This document shows, in pieces, positions 31,308 through 41,191 of a stretch of DNA of 64,000 nucleotides (within the stretch, counting starts at the first letter, position 1; every line of letters starts with the position of its first letter). A program made the position numbers and the translations under genes. This DNA is from Photobacterium sp. CCB-ST2H9 (lineage in GTDB: Bacteria > Pseudomonadota > Gammaproteobacteria > Enterobacterales > Vibrionaceae). The DNA lies in the NCBI RefSeq assembly GCF_023151555.2, contig NZ_CP100425.1, positions 2,666,001-2,730,000 of the forward strand. Reading direction: 5' to 3'. Below the pieces are notes generated by a model, which saw only the letters and a program-made list of their open reading frames with translations, was not told the origin of the DNA and made no database searches.

Positions 31308-32576
31308 TTAAATCAATTCTGCCAGCTTGGTCGCAACCTCTGCCTGAGGCAAAGTCAGCTGCTCGCCGCCACGAAGGTCTTTCACCACAACAGTACCTTC
31401 AGCAATTTCGTTCTCGCCCAGTACCAGTGCGACAGCCGCGCCGACATTATCTGCACGCTTGAACTGCTTCTTGAAGTTACCGCCGCCAAAGTGATTCATC
31501 ACGCGAAGACCCGGTACGGCTTCACGCAGGGTTTCTGCCAGCTTCATACCCGCCATCAGCGTGCCTTCACCAGCCGTGACCACATACACATCTACATTAC
31601 GGCGAACTTCTGTCAGTTCCAGTTCTTCGAGCATCAGCACCAGACGTTCCAGACCCATGGCGAAACCAACGCCCTGAGTTGCACGGCCACCCAGCTGCTC
31701 AACCATACCGTCATAGCGACCACCGCCACAGACGGTACCCTGGGCACCCAGGCTATTGGTGATCCACTCAAAAACGGTGCGGTTATAATAATCCAAACCA
31801 CGCACAAGGCGTTCATTTACCTGGTATTCGATACCCGCAGCGTCTAATAGTTCACACAAACCTGCAAAATGCGCTTTAGATTCTTCATCCAGATACTCAG
31901 ACAATTTCGGCGCATCCGCCAGAATCGCCTGAACGGCCTGGTTTTTTGAGTCCAATACACGCAGAGGGTTGGTATACATCCGGCGTTTGCAATCCTCATC
32001 CAGCACTTCGGTATGCTGTTCCAGGAAAGCAACCAGCGCTTCACGGTAAGCGGCACGGGCTTCAGAAGAACCAATAGAGTTCAGTTCCAGGCGTACATGT
32101 TTATCGATACCCAGCTCACGCCACAGACGTGCGGTCATCATAATCAGCTCAGCGTCGACATCCGGTCCCTGAATCCCGAAGACCTCGACCCCAAACTGAT
32201 AAAACTGGCGATAACGGCCTTTTTGCGGGCGCTCATGGCGAAACATCGGTCCCATATACCACAGGCGTTGTTCCTGATTGTACAGCAGACCATTTTCAAT
32301 CCCTGCACGGACACAGCCCGCAGTACCTTCCGGACGCAGTGTCAGGCTGTCGCCATTACGGTCTTCGAAGGTATACATTTCCTTCTCAACCACGTCGGTG
32401 ACTTCACCGATCGCTCGTTTGAACAGATTTGTCATTTCAACAATCGGCATACGGATTTCGCTGTATCCGTAAGCGCTGACAACCTGTTTCGCGGTATTTT
32501 CCACTTTCTGCCAAAGCGGAGTCTGGGTCGGGAGGCAGTCGTTCATGCCTCGAATTGCTTGAATTTGTTTCGCCAC
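31308..32576 (-). CDS. hisS: Histidyl-tRNA synthetase
   Basis: 422 aa. A class II synthetase that charges tRNA-His. Motif 2 ([19 protein letters not shown]) and motif 3 ([13 protein letters not shown]) are readable, with the histidine-A motif [16 protein letters not shown]. The C-terminal anticodon-binding domain spans about 330-422. The frame extends to a TTG at 32588, but the family N-terminus (M)[12 protein letters not shown] begins at the GTG at 32576, which I take as the start. ispG ends 120 nt upstream, with a hairpin in the gap; yfgM follows. Confidence 0.96.
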   Translation of the reverse strand: MAKQIQAIRGMNDCLPTQTPLWQKVENTAKQVVSAYGYSEIRMPIVEMTNLFKRAIGEVTDVVEKEMYTFEDRNGDSLTLRPEGTAGCVRAGIENGLLYNQEQRLWYMGPMFRHERPQKGRYRQFYQFGVEVFGIQGPDVDAELIMMTARLWRELGIDKHVRLELNSIGSSEARAAYREALVAFLEQHTEVLDEDCKRRMYTNPLRVLDSKNQAVQAILADAPKLSEYLDEESKAHFAGLCELLDAAGIEYQVNERLVRGLDYYNRTVFEWITNSLGAQGTVCGGGRYDGMVEQLGGRATQGVGFAMGLERLVLMLEELELTEVRRNVDVYVVTAGEGTLMAGMKLAETLREAVPGLRVMNHFGGGNFKKQFKRADNVGAAVALVLGENEIAEGTVVVKDLRGGEQLTLPQAEVATKLAELI

Positions 32577-32658
32577 GTTGATTCTCAATTAACCGATGGG
32601 AATTAAGCTCGAATATATATAAGACCGAATATATAAGTTATGCAGGACATTGTGAACC

Positions 32659-32680
32659 TGCCCCGAAGGATTCCGGGGCA
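32659..32680 (-). other. Hairpin between ispG and hisS
   Basis: TGCCCCG and CGGGGCA form a perfect 7-bp GC-rich stem with an 8-nt loop, 16 nt after the ispG stop. No T-run follows on the minus strand, so it is more likely an mRNA 3'-end protector or a pause site than a full terminator. Confidence 0.5.
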
Positions 32681-32696
32681 AGAAAAACAGAAAAGA

Positions 32697-33812
32697 TTAC
32701 TTTTCGGTAACGTCAATCCGGTTACGCAGATCCATCATGGACGCTTTTGCCCGGATTTTGGTTTCCAGCTGGTCGATCACGTTGTCGTTATCAAAGCGCT
32801 CTTTCTGACGGACACCGTCTTCGTAGAAAGCACTTTTGCGGTTACCGCCGGCAATACCAAGATGGGAGACTTCCGCCTCGCCCGGACCATTCACCACACA
32901 GCCAATGACGGAAACATCCATCGGTACCGTGATATCTTCCAGGCGCTGCTCCAGTTCGTTTACCGTCCCGATCACATCAAATTCCTGACGCGAGCAGGTC
33001 GGACAGGCAATAAAGTTAATACCGCGGGAACGAATCCGAAGCGATTTCAGAATATCAAAGCCGACTTTGATTTCTTCGATCGGATCTGCCGCCAGAGAAA
33101 TACGCAATGTGTCGCCGATACCTTCCGCCAGCAGCATGCCCAGACCAACGGCAGATTTCACTGCACCGGCCCGTGCACCACCCGCCTCCGTGATCCCCAG
33201 ATGCAAAGGCTGCTTAATTTCTTTAGCCAGCCTGCGGTAAGACTCCACCGCCAGGAAAACATCAGAGGCTTTCACACTGACCTTAAACTGATCGAAATTC
33301 AGACGGTCCAGAATATCGACATGACGCATTGCGGACTCAACCAGTGCTTCCGGCGTCGGTTCACCGTACTTCTGCTGCAGGTCTTTTTCCAGTGAGCCAC
33401 CGTTCACGCCGATACGAATCGGGATGTTTTTGTCCCGCGCACAGTCAACGACTGCACGGATACGGTCTTCTCGGCCGATGTTCCCCGGATTGATGCGCAG
33501 ACAGTCAACGCCGTATTCCGCCACTTGCAGAGCGATTCGGTAGTCAAAATGAATATCCGCTACCAACGGTACATTCACCTGTTGCTTAATCAGCTTGAAG
33601 GCTTCAGCCGCATCCATCGTCGGTACAGAAACACGGACAATATCAGCGCCGACCTTTTCCAGTGCGCGAATTTGCGCAACTGTTGCTTCGACATCAGTGG
33701 TTCGGGTATTGGTCATGGACTGCACGGCAATCGGCGCACCATCACCAATTGGCACCTTGCCCACATAAATTCGGGTAGAAGGGCGGCGTTTAATCGGGGA
33801 CTCGTTATGCAT
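32697..33812 (-). CDS. ispG: 4-hydroxy-3-methylbut-2-enyl diphosphate synthase
   Basis: 371 aa. The penultimate step of the MEP isoprenoid pathway: reductive ring opening of MEcPP to HMBPP. N-terminal TIM-barrel ([27 protein letters not shown]) and C-terminal iron-sulfur domain with the cluster cysteines in [14 protein letters not shown] and [13 protein letters not shown]. Lies 14 nt after rodZ, and the pair is conserved widely. Its Fe-S requirement fits with the isc operon nearby, though they are not cotranscribed. Confidence 0.96.
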   Translation of the reverse strand: MHNESPIKRRPSTRIYVGKVPIGDGAPIAVQSMTNTRTTDVEATVAQIRALEKVGADIVRVSVPTMDAAEAFKLIKQQVNVPLVADIHFDYRIALQVAEYGVDCLRINPGNIGREDRIRAVVDCARDKNIPIRIGVNGGSLEKDLQQKYGEPTPEALVESAMRHVDILDRLNFDQFKVSVKASDVFLAVESYRRLAKEIKQPLHLGITEAGGARAGAVKSAVGLGMLLAEGIGDTLRISLAADPIEEIKVGFDILKSLRIRSRGINFIACPTCSRQEFDVIGTVNELEQRLEDITVPMDVSVIGCVVNGPGEAEVSHLGIAGGNRKSAFYEDGVRQKERFDNDNVIDQLETKIRAKASMMDLRNRIDVTEK

Positions 33813-33826
33813 CTCTCATTCTCTGT

Positions 33827-34828
33827 TTACAACGGCAACTTCAACCGGGCCACTTTGCCGGCCGGAAAGCCGCTCAGATCAACTGGTTCACCTTTGAAGG
33901 TCATTGTAACAACACTCGGCGCGCCGAGCACTATCTTAAACGGCGCCTTACCATCCAGCGAAATCACATCGCCGGAGCTTTTGATTCCGGTTTCAAGCTG
34001 CTTACCGTTGGCATCACGAATATCAATCCAGCAGTCGCCGTTAAAAGTCAGTTTTAAATCCGGCACCTGCGCAACTTCCGCTGGAGCCGAATCAACTGAC
34101 AATAACGGATTGACTTCATCCAGCAATCCGCTTTCAGCACCTTCAACAACGCGATTCACTGGGGCTTCGTTTCCGGCACCCTGCATCGCTTCATCAAAAG
34201 TGTTCAGTGGCAGCTCATCATCACCGGCTGCATTGCTGCTGTATTCTTCGCCAACTGAGTTAACCGCTTCAGACTGACTGGTTCCTTCCGCGATAGCGCT
34301 GACATCGTCACTGCTCAGTGAACCCGCCATTTCATCCGAAGTACCGGCCAGTGATTCATCCAGAGGCTGAGTGCCTGAAGTGTTTTGTTCAGAAATGACT
34401 GGCGGCTCTGTCTTCTGTTCCGTCTGCCACCACCAGGCAGCAGTCATTCCGACGATGATGGCACCAAAAATCCAGGTCAGCCCCATGACACGGCTGTCAT
34501 GTTTTTCACGCTTTGTTTTGCGGGAAAAGCTATGCATGGTCTGAGCCTGAGGCTGCCCCTGACCGAAACTTTCCAGTTTAGTCAGGACATCATTGACATC
34601 CAGACCGACAAATTTTGCATAAGAGCGAACATAACCACGGGTGAAAGTGGCCATTTGTGCTTCATCAAATCGGTTTTGTTCAATGTCATCGATCACAGAC
34701 ACCCGCAGGCGCAGACGGCTGGCTACATCCTTCTGAGAATAACCAAGCTGCTCGCGAGCCTGGCGGAGCATGTCTCCGGGACGAATGACGTCTTCCGTTA
34801 CTCGTTCTTCGTTCTGTTCAGTATTCAT
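33827..34828 (-). CDS. rodZ: Cytoskeletal protein RodZ
   Basis: 333 aa. Links MreB filaments to the peptidoglycan elongation machinery and sets rod shape. The N-terminal cytosolic helix-turn-helix (about 15-85, GDMLRQAREQLGYSQKDVAS, RLRVSVIDDIEQNRFDEA) binds MreB. A single membrane helix lies near residues 113-135 (WIFGAIIVGMTAAWWW), then a long Ser/Glu/Asp-rich linker, then a C-terminal beta domain (about 245-333, LTFNGDCWIDIRDANGK). The ATG overlaps the end of pilW by 11 nt, implying translational coupling. Confidence 0.94.
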   Translation of the reverse strand: MNTEQNEERVTEDVIRPGDMLRQAREQLGYSQKDVASRLRLRVSVIDDIEQNRFDEAQMATFTRGYVRSYAKFVGLDVNDVLTKLESFGQGQPQAQTMHSFSRKTKREKHDSRVMGLTWIFGAIIVGMTAAWWWQTEQKTEPPVISEQNTSGTQPLDESLAGTSDEMAGSLSSDDVSAIAEGTSQSEAVNSVGEEYSSNAAGDDELPLNTFDEAMQGAGNEAPVNRVVEGAESGLLDEVNPLLSVDSAPAEVAQVPDLKLTFNGDCWIDIRDANGKQLETGIKSSGDVISLDGKAPFKIVLGAPSVVTMTFKGEPVDLSGFPAGKVARLKLPL

Positions 34829-35585
34829 TGGCTAGATAATTCTGATATTGCTGAGAATCAGGAAATTGTTGTCGTAACAATTCGGCATATTTTTTCACCC
34901 GATCAAGGCGACCGCTCTGGCTTGACGACTGAATTTTAAGAATAAGACTATCAGCAGTTTCTCCATAACGCTGGCTGAAAGCTGCCAGTCTGTCATCCGC
35001 CTTTTGATGTTCCCCGTCCTTGAGCTCTAACTTTGCCAGTTGCAGCATGGAAAGCGGCCGGTAGGGGTCATGACCAAGTGTTTTGTTGAAATAGTCCGCA
35101 GCCTGTGTCGCATTCCCTTGTTTCAGATGGCATAACGCCGCATTTTCGAAACTGCTGGCGACCTGAAAATAATCCGGTTGTGAGACGGCACGGTCGAAAG
35201 CCGTGATGGCTTCATCATAACGGGCTTCACTACACAAGAATACACCATAGTTATTAAGCACATCGCCATTTTTTGGTGATTCTTGCAAAGCCCGGACATA
35301 GAGTGCTTCAGCTGAGTGATTTTCACCCACCTGCTGATAATAATGTGCCATTGCGAGCAGTGCTCTGGGATGATCAGGCGCAACATCGAGCGCTTTATGC
35401 AAATTTAAATGCGCTCTTTGCCACTGCCCGCGCTCCAGATAGCCCAGTCCGAGGGTAATTCTTGCATCTGCCGCCGCAACTGGATCAACCGCTCGGCGGG
35501 TCTCCGGTGAATCCACTGTCACACAGCCAATTAAAAAACAAGCGGCTATCATGCCGCTTGCGCTTGGGTACATCCAGCGTACCAT
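34818..35585 (-). CDS. pilW: Type IV pilus biogenesis/stability lipoprotein PilF/PilW
   Basis: 255 aa. An outer-membrane lipoprotein with six or so TPR units that helps assemble or localise the PilQ secretin in other bacteria. Signal with lipobox AACFLIGC, so the lipidated Cys is near residue 21. TPRs start near residue 45 (ARITLGLGYLERGQWQRAHL, PRALLAMAHYYQQVGENHSA, GDVLNNYGVFLCSEARYDEA). The frame extends to a TTG at 35621, but AGGGAG before the ATG at 35585 and the signal peptide support 35585. It lies between rlmN and rodZ, the usual order. Confidence 0.92.
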   Translation of the reverse strand: MVRWMYPSASGMIAACFLIGCVTVDSPETRRAVDPVAAADARITLGLGYLERGQWQRAHLNLHKALDVAPDHPRALLAMAHYYQQVGENHSAEALYVRALQESPKNGDVLNNYGVFLCSEARYDEAITAFDRAVSQPDYFQVASSFENAALCHLKQGNATQAADYFNKTLGHDPYRPLSMLQLAKLELKDGEHQKADDRLAAFSQRYGETADSLILKIQSSSQSGRLDRVKKYAELLRQQFPDSQQYQNYLANEY

Positions 35586-35672
35586 GACAACTCCCTGCTC
35601 ATTTCCTTTGAGCTTGACCAAAAGGTCTCTGAATCCGGTCAGTTGAGCTGACTGGGGTAAATGCTGTCTTTA

Positions 35673-36794
35673 TCAGACTGCTTTCACCGGAATTGGTTCA
35701 CCTTTCGCCTGCTTTGCCAGGGTGCGTTTTGTGCGGTCAATCACATCACCGACCAACTGGCCGCAAGCAGCATCAATATCATCACCCCGGGTTTTCCGGA
35801 CTGTCACCGTGAAATCGTATTCCATCAGTGTTTTCATGAAGCGATCAATCCGAGAGTTACTCGGCTTACGGTAAGGTGACCCCGGATACGGGTTGAACGG
35901 GATTAAGTTAATCTTCGCCGGTGTGTTTTTCAGCGTCTGTGCCAGTTCTCGGGCCTGGTCCATACTGTCATTCACGTGATCCAGCAGAATGTATTCAACC
36001 GTCACTTTGCCCCGGTTGGCATTCGACGATGCAATATAACGACGCACGACTTCCAGGAACGTGTCGATGTTGTACTTGTCATTAATCGGCATGATTTCAG
36101 AACGCAGCTGGTCGTTCCCGGCATGCAGGGAAATGGCCAGTGCCACATCAACTTTGCCAATCATCTGTTCCAGACCAGAAACTACGCCAGAAGTAGACAC
36201 CGTTACACGGCGTTTGGACAGGCCGAAACCCAGATCGTCCAGCATGATATTCAGTGACGGGATCAGGTTTTTCATGTTCAGCAACGGTTCGCCCATCCCC
36301 ATCATCACAACGTTGGTGATCGGACGACGACCGGTTTCTTTCTCGACACCGATCTCTTTGGCTGCGCGCCAGACCTGACCAATGATTTCTGAAACCTTCA
36401 GGTTCCGGTTAAAGCCCTGCTGCGCTGTGGAACAGAATTTACAGTCCAGCGCACATCCCACCTGAGAAGACACGCACAAGGTCGCACGGTCATCTTCCGG
36501 GATATAGACGGTTTCCACGTCCTGGTCACCCACACGCATTGCCCACTTAATGGTGCCGTCCGATGAGTGCTGTGCTTCAGAGACGTAAGGCGCTCGGATC
36601 TCTGCGACCACTTTGAGTTTTTCGCGCAGCTTCTTGTTGATGTTGGTCATCTGATCGAAGTCGTCACAACCGAAATGATACATCCACTTCATGACCTGAT
36701 CCGCACGGAAGGCTTTTTCGCCCAGCTCATCGGCAAAATACTGCCGCAGTCCTTCGCGATCGAAATCCAGCAGATTGATTTTGACATTCGTCAT
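35673..36794 (-). CDS. rlmN: 23S rRNA/tRNA adenine-C2 methyltransferase RlmN
   Basis: 373 aa. A radical-SAM enzyme that methylates A2503 of 23S rRNA and A37 of several tRNAs. The cluster motif [15 protein letters not shown] holds the three cysteines of the 4Fe-4S site, [14 protein letters not shown] the SAM-binding glycine region, and the Cys in DIDAACGQL near the C-terminus is the transiently methylated one. The frame opens at 36809, but the ATG at 36794 ([15 protein letters not shown]) has GAGG at a suitable distance and matches the family N-terminus. ndk lies upstream behind a terminator. Confidence 0.95.
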   Translation of the reverse strand: MTNVKINLLDFDREGLRQYFADELGEKAFRADQVMKWMYHFGCDDFDQMTNINKKLREKLKVVAEIRAPYVSEAQHSSDGTIKWAMRVGDQDVETVYIPEDDRATLCVSSQVGCALDCKFCSTAQQGFNRNLKVSEIIGQVWRAAKEIGVEKETGRRPITNVVMMGMGEPLLNMKNLIPSLNIMLDDLGFGLSKRRVTVSTSGVVSGLEQMIGKVDVALAISLHAGNDQLRSEIMPINDKYNIDTFLEVVRRYIASSNANRGKVTVEYILLDHVNDSMDQARELAQTLKNTPAKINLIPFNPYPGSPYRKPSNSRIDRFMKTLMEYDFTVTVRKTRGDDIDAACGQLVGDVIDRTKRTLAKQAKGEPIPVKAV

Positions 36795-36981
36795 CGGTTG
36801 TCGCCTCACTAAAAAATGACAGATCCTGCGCCCTGCTCACCCGGACGCGGGGTCCAGACAGCGGGGTGATTCAAGGCGCGAAATTGTACAGACTTTATCG
36901 CTGCGTTTCCACTTTTGCGCACTTGGTTCCGATTCTCCTGTTTTGATCAGCTTAGCCGACTCAGACGCAGTTGCGACGCCA

Positions 36982-37011
36982 TAAAAAAACGGGAAGCCAG
37001 GCTTCCCGTTT
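36982..37011 (-). terminator. Intrinsic terminator after ndk
   Basis: Perfect 11-bp stem AAACGGGAAGC / GCTTCCCGTTT (36987-37011), CAG loop, followed on the minus strand by a T-run. It lies 23 nt past the ndk stop. Confidence 0.9.
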
Positions 37012-37034
37012 ATTCTTCAGCATCGGAGCGTCAA

Positions 37035-37463
37035 TTAACCACGCGGGCAGATTTCATCGTCAGAGAAGAAATAAGCGATTTCACGCGCAGCTGATTCCGG
37101 GCTGTCTGAACCATGAACGGCGTTCAGACGTGTGTTCTCTGCATAATCAGCGCGCAGGGTGCCACAGGCTGCCTCTTCCGGGTTGGTTTTACCCATCAGT
37201 TCACGGTAACGGGTGATCGCGTTGTCACCTTCCAGCACCTGCACCATGACAGGGCCAGAGGTCATGAACTCAATCAGTGGTTCATAAAACGGTTTGCCTT
37301 CGTGCTCAGCGTAAAAGCCCTGAGCCTGCTGTTCGGTCAGGCGCAGCATCTTTGCAGCAACAATCGTCAGACCCGCACTTTCCATTCGATGATAAATCGC
37401 ACCGATCTGGTTACGACCGACTGCGTCAGGCTTCACAATTGAGAAGGTACGTTCAATTGTCAT
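37035..37463 (-). CDS. ndk: Nucleoside diphosphate kinase
   Basis: 142 aa. Transfers the gamma phosphate between nucleoside di- and triphosphates through a phosphohistidine. The active-site motif [16 protein letters not shown] contains the catalytic His (near 117), and the P-loop-free ferredoxin fold signature [16 protein letters not shown] is at the start. Length and C-terminus (ICPRG) are normal. Separate from its neighbours: pepB paralogue 59 bp upstream, terminator downstream. Confidence 0.97.
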   Translation of the reverse strand: MTIERTFSIVKPDAVGRNQIGAIYHRMESAGLTIVAAKMLRLTEQQAQGFYAEHEGKPFYEPLIEFMTSGPVMVQVLEGDNAITRYRELMGKTNPEEAACGTLRADYAENTRLNAVHGSDSPESAAREIAYFFSDDEICPRG

Positions 37464-37522
37464 TATTATATTCCTTATCTTTGGTTCACTTCAGTCGGGC
37501 AGGCTTCCCTGCCCTCTGGCTC

Positions 37523-38800
37523 TTACTGTAACAGCAACGCCGCAATATTCGCTACCCCAAGACCTGTTGCACCGGCTGCCCAGCGAGCATCGGCACCGTC
37601 ACGGAAGCAAGCGGCCAGATCAAAGTGCACCCAACGGCTATCATCACTGACAAAACGGGACAGGAATGCCGCCGCATTCGAAGCGCCGCCCATACCGCCA
37701 CCTTTCACCGCACGGCTGTTAGCAGTATCCGCATAGTCAGACGGGCAGTTACTCTGGTGCCATTTCTCCAGCGGTAGCGGCCAGGCCGGTTCATTCACCA
37801 GCTCAGACAGCTGCTGTGCTTTACGCAACAGCTCAGGCTGCATTGAGAAAATCGCATTATAATCCGTGCCGACGGCCATCATTGCAGCGCCAGTCAGCGT
37901 CGCTGCGTCAATGATCAGCGGAGCTTTCATTTCGCTGGCCTTGATCAGACCATCCGCCAGCACCAAACGTCCTTCCGCATCGGTGTTGACCACTTCAACA
38001 GTCAGACCGTTTTTGTAAGTCAGAATATCACCCAGCTTATATGCATTGCCTGCGATCATGTTCTCGGCACAGCACAGGATCAGCTTGACCCGCTTCTTCA
38101 GTCCCTGCTCAATGGCATAAGCCAGCGCTGCCGTTACCGTTGCAGCACCACCCATGTCACATTTCATAGCAACCATGCCGGCACTTGGCTTGATGCTGTA
38201 ACCACCGGAGTCGAAGGTGATTCCTTTTCCGACCAGACAAGCATGAATCGGCGCATCTGCATCACCGGTCGGGTTATAATCCAGAGTCAGCATGACCGGC
38301 GGACGGCTGCTGGCACGGCCAACACTATGAGTGCCGATCCAGCCTTCAGAGAGCAGCGCGTCCCCCACCACGACTTCATGCGTGATCTTGTCGCCGGCAA
38401 CATTTTCCAGAAACGCCACGGCGTCCCGGGCCAGTTTTTCCGGGTATATATCTTCAGGGGTCGCATTCACTACCTGGCGAACCCATTCGACACTGCGGCG
38501 ACGTGCATTCAGCAATTCCAGCTCGTCTTCATCCTCAGATGCCCACTGCACTTCGACCGATTTACGCGGTGCCACAAAACCACAGTAGAAAGCCCACTGG
38601 CGCTCATAACTCCAGCCTTCCCCGCTCAGACTCACCTGTGACGCGCCCTGAGCAGACAACTGACGGGCGGCCTGTTGAATACGACGCAGGACGAAATCGC
38701 CCTGGTAATGAATCACAGCACTTTCCTGCTGATAAGAAACCAGTGCCTTTTCTCCCCAGACGCCCTGAGAAGGTTCGGCAGACAGCAAAACCGTAAGCAT
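37523..38800 (-). CDS. Leucyl aminopeptidase family protein, second PepB copy
   Basis: 425 aa. A cytosolic M17 aminopeptidase of the PepB type, releasing N-terminal residues from peptides. The catalytic core is complete: the metal-binding Lys and Asp in [15 protein letters not shown], the Asp in MKCDMGGAA, and the signature [12 protein letters not shown], so I expect activity. It is clearly a paralogue of the neighbouring pepB but diverged along its length, especially the N-terminal 150 residues and the CPSDYADTANSRAVKGGG region. Three in-frame Mets lie at 38863, 38806 and 38800; AGGGA is spaced 8 nt from 38800, and MLTVLLSAEPSQGVWGEKAL aligns with PepB. Confidence 0.9.
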   Translation of the reverse strand: MLTVLLSAEPSQGVWGEKALVSYQQESAVIHYQGDFVLRRIQQAARQLSAQGASQVSLSGEGWSYERQWAFYCGFVAPRKSVEVQWASEDEDELELLNARRRSVEWVRQVVNATPEDIYPEKLARDAVAFLENVAGDKITHEVVVGDALLSEGWIGTHSVGRASSRPPVMLTLDYNPTGDADAPIHACLVGKGITFDSGGYSIKPSAGMVAMKCDMGGAATVTAALAYAIEQGLKKRVKLILCCAENMIAGNAYKLGDILTYKNGLTVEVVNTDAEGRLVLADGLIKASEMKAPLIIDAATLTGAAMMAVGTDYNAIFSMQPELLRKAQQLSELVNEPAWPLPLEKWHQSNCPSDYADTANSRAVKGGGMGGASNAAAFLSRFVSDDSRWVHFDLAACFRDGADARWAAGATGLGVANIAALLLQ

Positions 38801-38872
38801 ATGCATGTTCCCTAAGTTGAAAACGCACAACTGGCGAACCGGTTGTGCGTTATAAATTTCCAAAGCGCGGAA

Positions 38873-40162
38873 TTAAATATCCTGAGCCAGAAGGTTCGCC
38901 AGGGTCCGGACACCCACTCCGGTCGCTCCCACACCCCACTTATCACTGGCTGACTTGCGGTAAGTCGCGCTGCAGTCAATGTGGAGCCAGCCTTTTTTGT
39001 AGTCTTCCACGAAGTAAGACAGGAAGGCGGCTGCCGTGCTGGCACCCGGCATAAAGTCGCCGGTCGAGATGTTCGCCAGATCAGCAAAGCCAGATGGCAT
39101 CATACGGCGATGGTGCTCTCCCAGCGGCAGTGGCCACATCCCTTCATGCTCTTCACTGGCAGCGATCAGCGCTTTCTGCGCCATGCTGTGATCGAAGCTG
39201 AACAGAGCGTGATAATCGTTACCCAGCGCATTTTTCGCCGCACCCGTCAGGGTTGCACAATCAACGATCAGGCTTGGCTTCTGTGCGCTGGCATAAATCA
39301 GACCATCGGCAAGTACCAGACGTCCTTCGGCATCGGTATTGAGAATTTCGACCGTTTTGCCGTTTTTATAAGTGATGATATCACCCAGCTTGAATGCACG
39401 GCCTGAAACCATGTTTTCCGCACAGCACAGGATCAGCTTAATGCGTTTTTGCACGCCACGGGCAATTGCCAGCGCCAGACCACCGGTAGCCATCGCAGAA
39501 CCACCCATGTCAGCTTTCATCGCCGCCATGCCATCAGAAGGTTTAATGCTGTAACCGCCTGAGTCAAACGTAATCCCTTTCCCTACCAGACAGGCAAAAA
39601 CAGGCGCTTCATCATCACCGGTTGGGTTGTAGTCCAGAATCAGCATGGCCGGAGAGCGCTCAGAACCACGGCCGACGGTATGGATACCAACCCAGCCTTC
39701 ATCCAGCAGATCATTGCCTTTCATGACTTTGTAGGTCACGTGATCCGGTGCCAGCGATTTAATGAACTCACCCGCACGGTTTGCCAGATGCGACGGATTT
39801 ACAACCTCAGCACTCTGGTTAATGATATCGCGAACCCAGTTAGTTGCGGTCAGGCGTGCCTGCAGTTCAGCTTCTTCCGCTTCTTCCAGCGCTGGCCAGG
39901 TAACGTTGTTGCCCGGCTTGGCATTCCGGTGGCCCTGAATAAAGGCCCAGACGGTTTCCAAATCCCAGTCATCGCCGCTCAGGCTGACTTGCTTGATGCC
40001 TTGTCCGTCCAGCGTGCGACCCGCGCGCTGAATTGTATTGAGAACATCATCATTGGTAATGTGAATTTGAACACCGTCAGCAGTGTATGACACCAGGGCA
40101 TTCTCGCCCCACTGTTCTGCAGCAGCGTCTTCAGTCAGGAAGACTGACATAGTGGCAGACAT
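38873..40162 (-). CDS. pepB: Aminopeptidase B
   Basis: 429 aa. M17 family aminopeptidase B, which acts late in peptide turnover on dipeptides and small peptides, hexameric with two metal ions per subunit. [28 protein letters not shown] and [12 protein letters not shown] mark the metal and catalytic sites. AAGGAG before the ATG at 40162. It is closer in length and wording to E. coli PepB than its downstream twin, whose ATG lies 72 nt after this stop, so the two are probably cotranscribed. iscX of the isc operon is 401 bp upstream, the order seen in E. coli. Confidence 0.94.
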   Translation of the reverse strand: MSATMSVFLTEDAAAEQWGENALVSYTADGVQIHITNDDVLNTIQRAGRTLDGQGIKQVSLSGDDWDLETVWAFIQGHRNAKPGNNVTWPALEEAEEAELQARLTATNWVRDIINQSAEVVNPSHLANRAGEFIKSLAPDHVTYKVMKGNDLLDEGWVGIHTVGRGSERSPAMLILDYNPTGDDEAPVFACLVGKGITFDSGGYSIKPSDGMAAMKADMGGSAMATGGLALAIARGVQKRIKLILCCAENMVSGRAFKLGDIITYKNGKTVEILNTDAEGRLVLADGLIYASAQKPSLIVDCATLTGAAKNALGNDYHALFSFDHSMAQKALIAASEEHEGMWPLPLGEHHRRMMPSGFADLANISTGDFMPGASTAAAFLSYFVEDYKKGWLHIDCSATYRKSASDKWGVGATGVGVRTLANLLAQDI

Positions 40163-40563
40163 GAAAAACTCCTTGAATATTTTCCCGCTGAGCGTTCACC
40201 ACTCAGGGGCGCATGCTTATGACTTCAGAGCAACTGACTCTGAATGATCTGCGTTACGATTGAGCAGACTTTCTCCGCAGACCTCATCCGCCAGACCTGT
40301 TCCGTTTTGGTCACACGAATGATCCCGATCATGGGGGCAGTCTGACAAGATACAAGAGAAGCAATGCGAAAATACAACAAAGCGGACCTGAAAGGGTATC
40401 TGTTCAACCCTGGGTCCGCCATTATAGCTATGGTCATTGCAGACACTTTTCCGGCCTGCACTGACAAAAATAAGCGATTGCTTTACCTTGCCGTTAAAGT
40501 GACAAATAAACAAGACATTTGGGGCAAGATTAAGAGAATGATCGACTATTGTTGCAAATGCAA
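40163..40563. other. 401-bp gap between iscX and pepB
   Basis: Contains a large hairpin (40382-40419), a TATAAT on the minus strand directly before it, and otherwise AT- and GC-mixed DNA. Overlapping open frames on both strands have no recognisable content and lack ribosome-binding sites, so I call no gene here. It should hold the isc operon 3' end and the pepB promoter. Confidence 0.55.
40382..40419 (-). other. Large hairpin between iscX and pepB
   Basis: Outer arms GCGGACC / GGTCCGC and inner arms AGGGT / ACCCT pair with a small asymmetric bulge. On the minus strand it is followed by TTTGTTGTATTTT, so it may be the terminator of the isc operon, 145 nt past iscX. A TATAAT sits immediately before it (40421-40426 on the minus strand), so it could instead fold at the 5' end of the pepB message. 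Confidence 0.6.
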
Positions 40564-40764
40564 TCAGTCCATCTCTTCCATCCAGCACATTTGTACCGCT
40601 TCCAGCACTTTTTCCCCGCAGTGCGCAGGATCGTCATCAAATTCATCTAACGCCAGAATCCAATCACGTAAATCAACAAAATGAATCTGTTGCGGATCAA
40701 CATCCGGATGTGTATCGATCAGTGCGAGAGCGATTTCTCTTGAATCGATCCATTTCAGTCCCAT
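40564..40764 (-). CDS. iscX: Fe-S cluster assembly accessory protein IscX
   Basis: 66 aa, the usual length. Binds IscS and iron and tunes cluster assembly; acidic throughout, with the conserved MGLKWIDSREIALALIDTHP start, LRDWILALDEFDDDP and the acidic C-terminus CWMEEMD. Last gene of the isc operon, 86 nt after fdx. No odd features. Confidence 0.95.
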   Translation of the reverse strand: MGLKWIDSREIALALIDTHPDVDPQQIHFVDLRDWILALDEFDDDPAHCGEKVLEAVQMCWMEEMD

Positions 40765-40850
40765 GATTCACCTGCATTAACTGATGGATAAAAGAAAGGA
40801 AGTACATAGAGTGTAGCAAGCCCGCTGCCGGACGACAGCGGGCGAATGGA

Positions 40851-41189
40851 TCAGTGGTTTTCGCTGGCCAGGTTGATGGTATAACGAGGAATTTCTACCA
40901 CCAGGTCTTCATCAGCCACTTTCGCCTGACAACCCAGACGAGACTCAGGCTCAAGTCCCCAGGCTTTGTCCAGCATGTCATCTTCCTGCTCTTCACTCTC
41001 TTCCAGAGAATCAAAACCTTCCCGGATGATAACGTGACAGGTTGTACAAGCACAGGATTTCTCACAGGCATGCTCGATGCCAATGCCGTTTCGCAGCGCA
41101 ACGTCCAGCACAGTTTCGCCGGTTTCAGCTTCCAGCACAGCACCTTCAGGGCAAAGTTCTACATGGGGTAGTACAACAATTTTAGGCAT
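40851..41189 (-). CDS. fdx: Isc [2Fe-2S] ferredoxin
   Basis: 112 aa. Adrenodoxin-type ferredoxin that delivers electrons for cluster assembly on IscU. The four cluster cysteines are in CEKSCACTTCHV (three spaced as C-x5-C-x2-C by the family pattern) and in RLGCQAKV. The acidic region EESEEQEDDMLDKAWG is typical. It follows hscA by two nt, suggesting coupled translation. Confidence 0.96.
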   Translation of the reverse strand: MPKIVVLPHVELCPEGAVLEAETGETVLDVALRNGIGIEHACEKSCACTTCHVIIREGFDSLEESEEQEDDMLDKAWGLEPESRLGCQAKVADEDLVVEIPRYTINLASENH

Positions 41190-41191
41190 GC

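Noticed and set aside
37523..38800. Second pepB copy as a pseudogene
   Set aside because: The frame is intact and all visible metal and catalytic motifs are kept.
40217..40588. Minus-strand frame of 123 codons between iscX and pepB
   Set aside because: Overlaps the iscX end, has no ribosome-binding site and no recognisable content; the region is better explained as terminator and promoter DNA.
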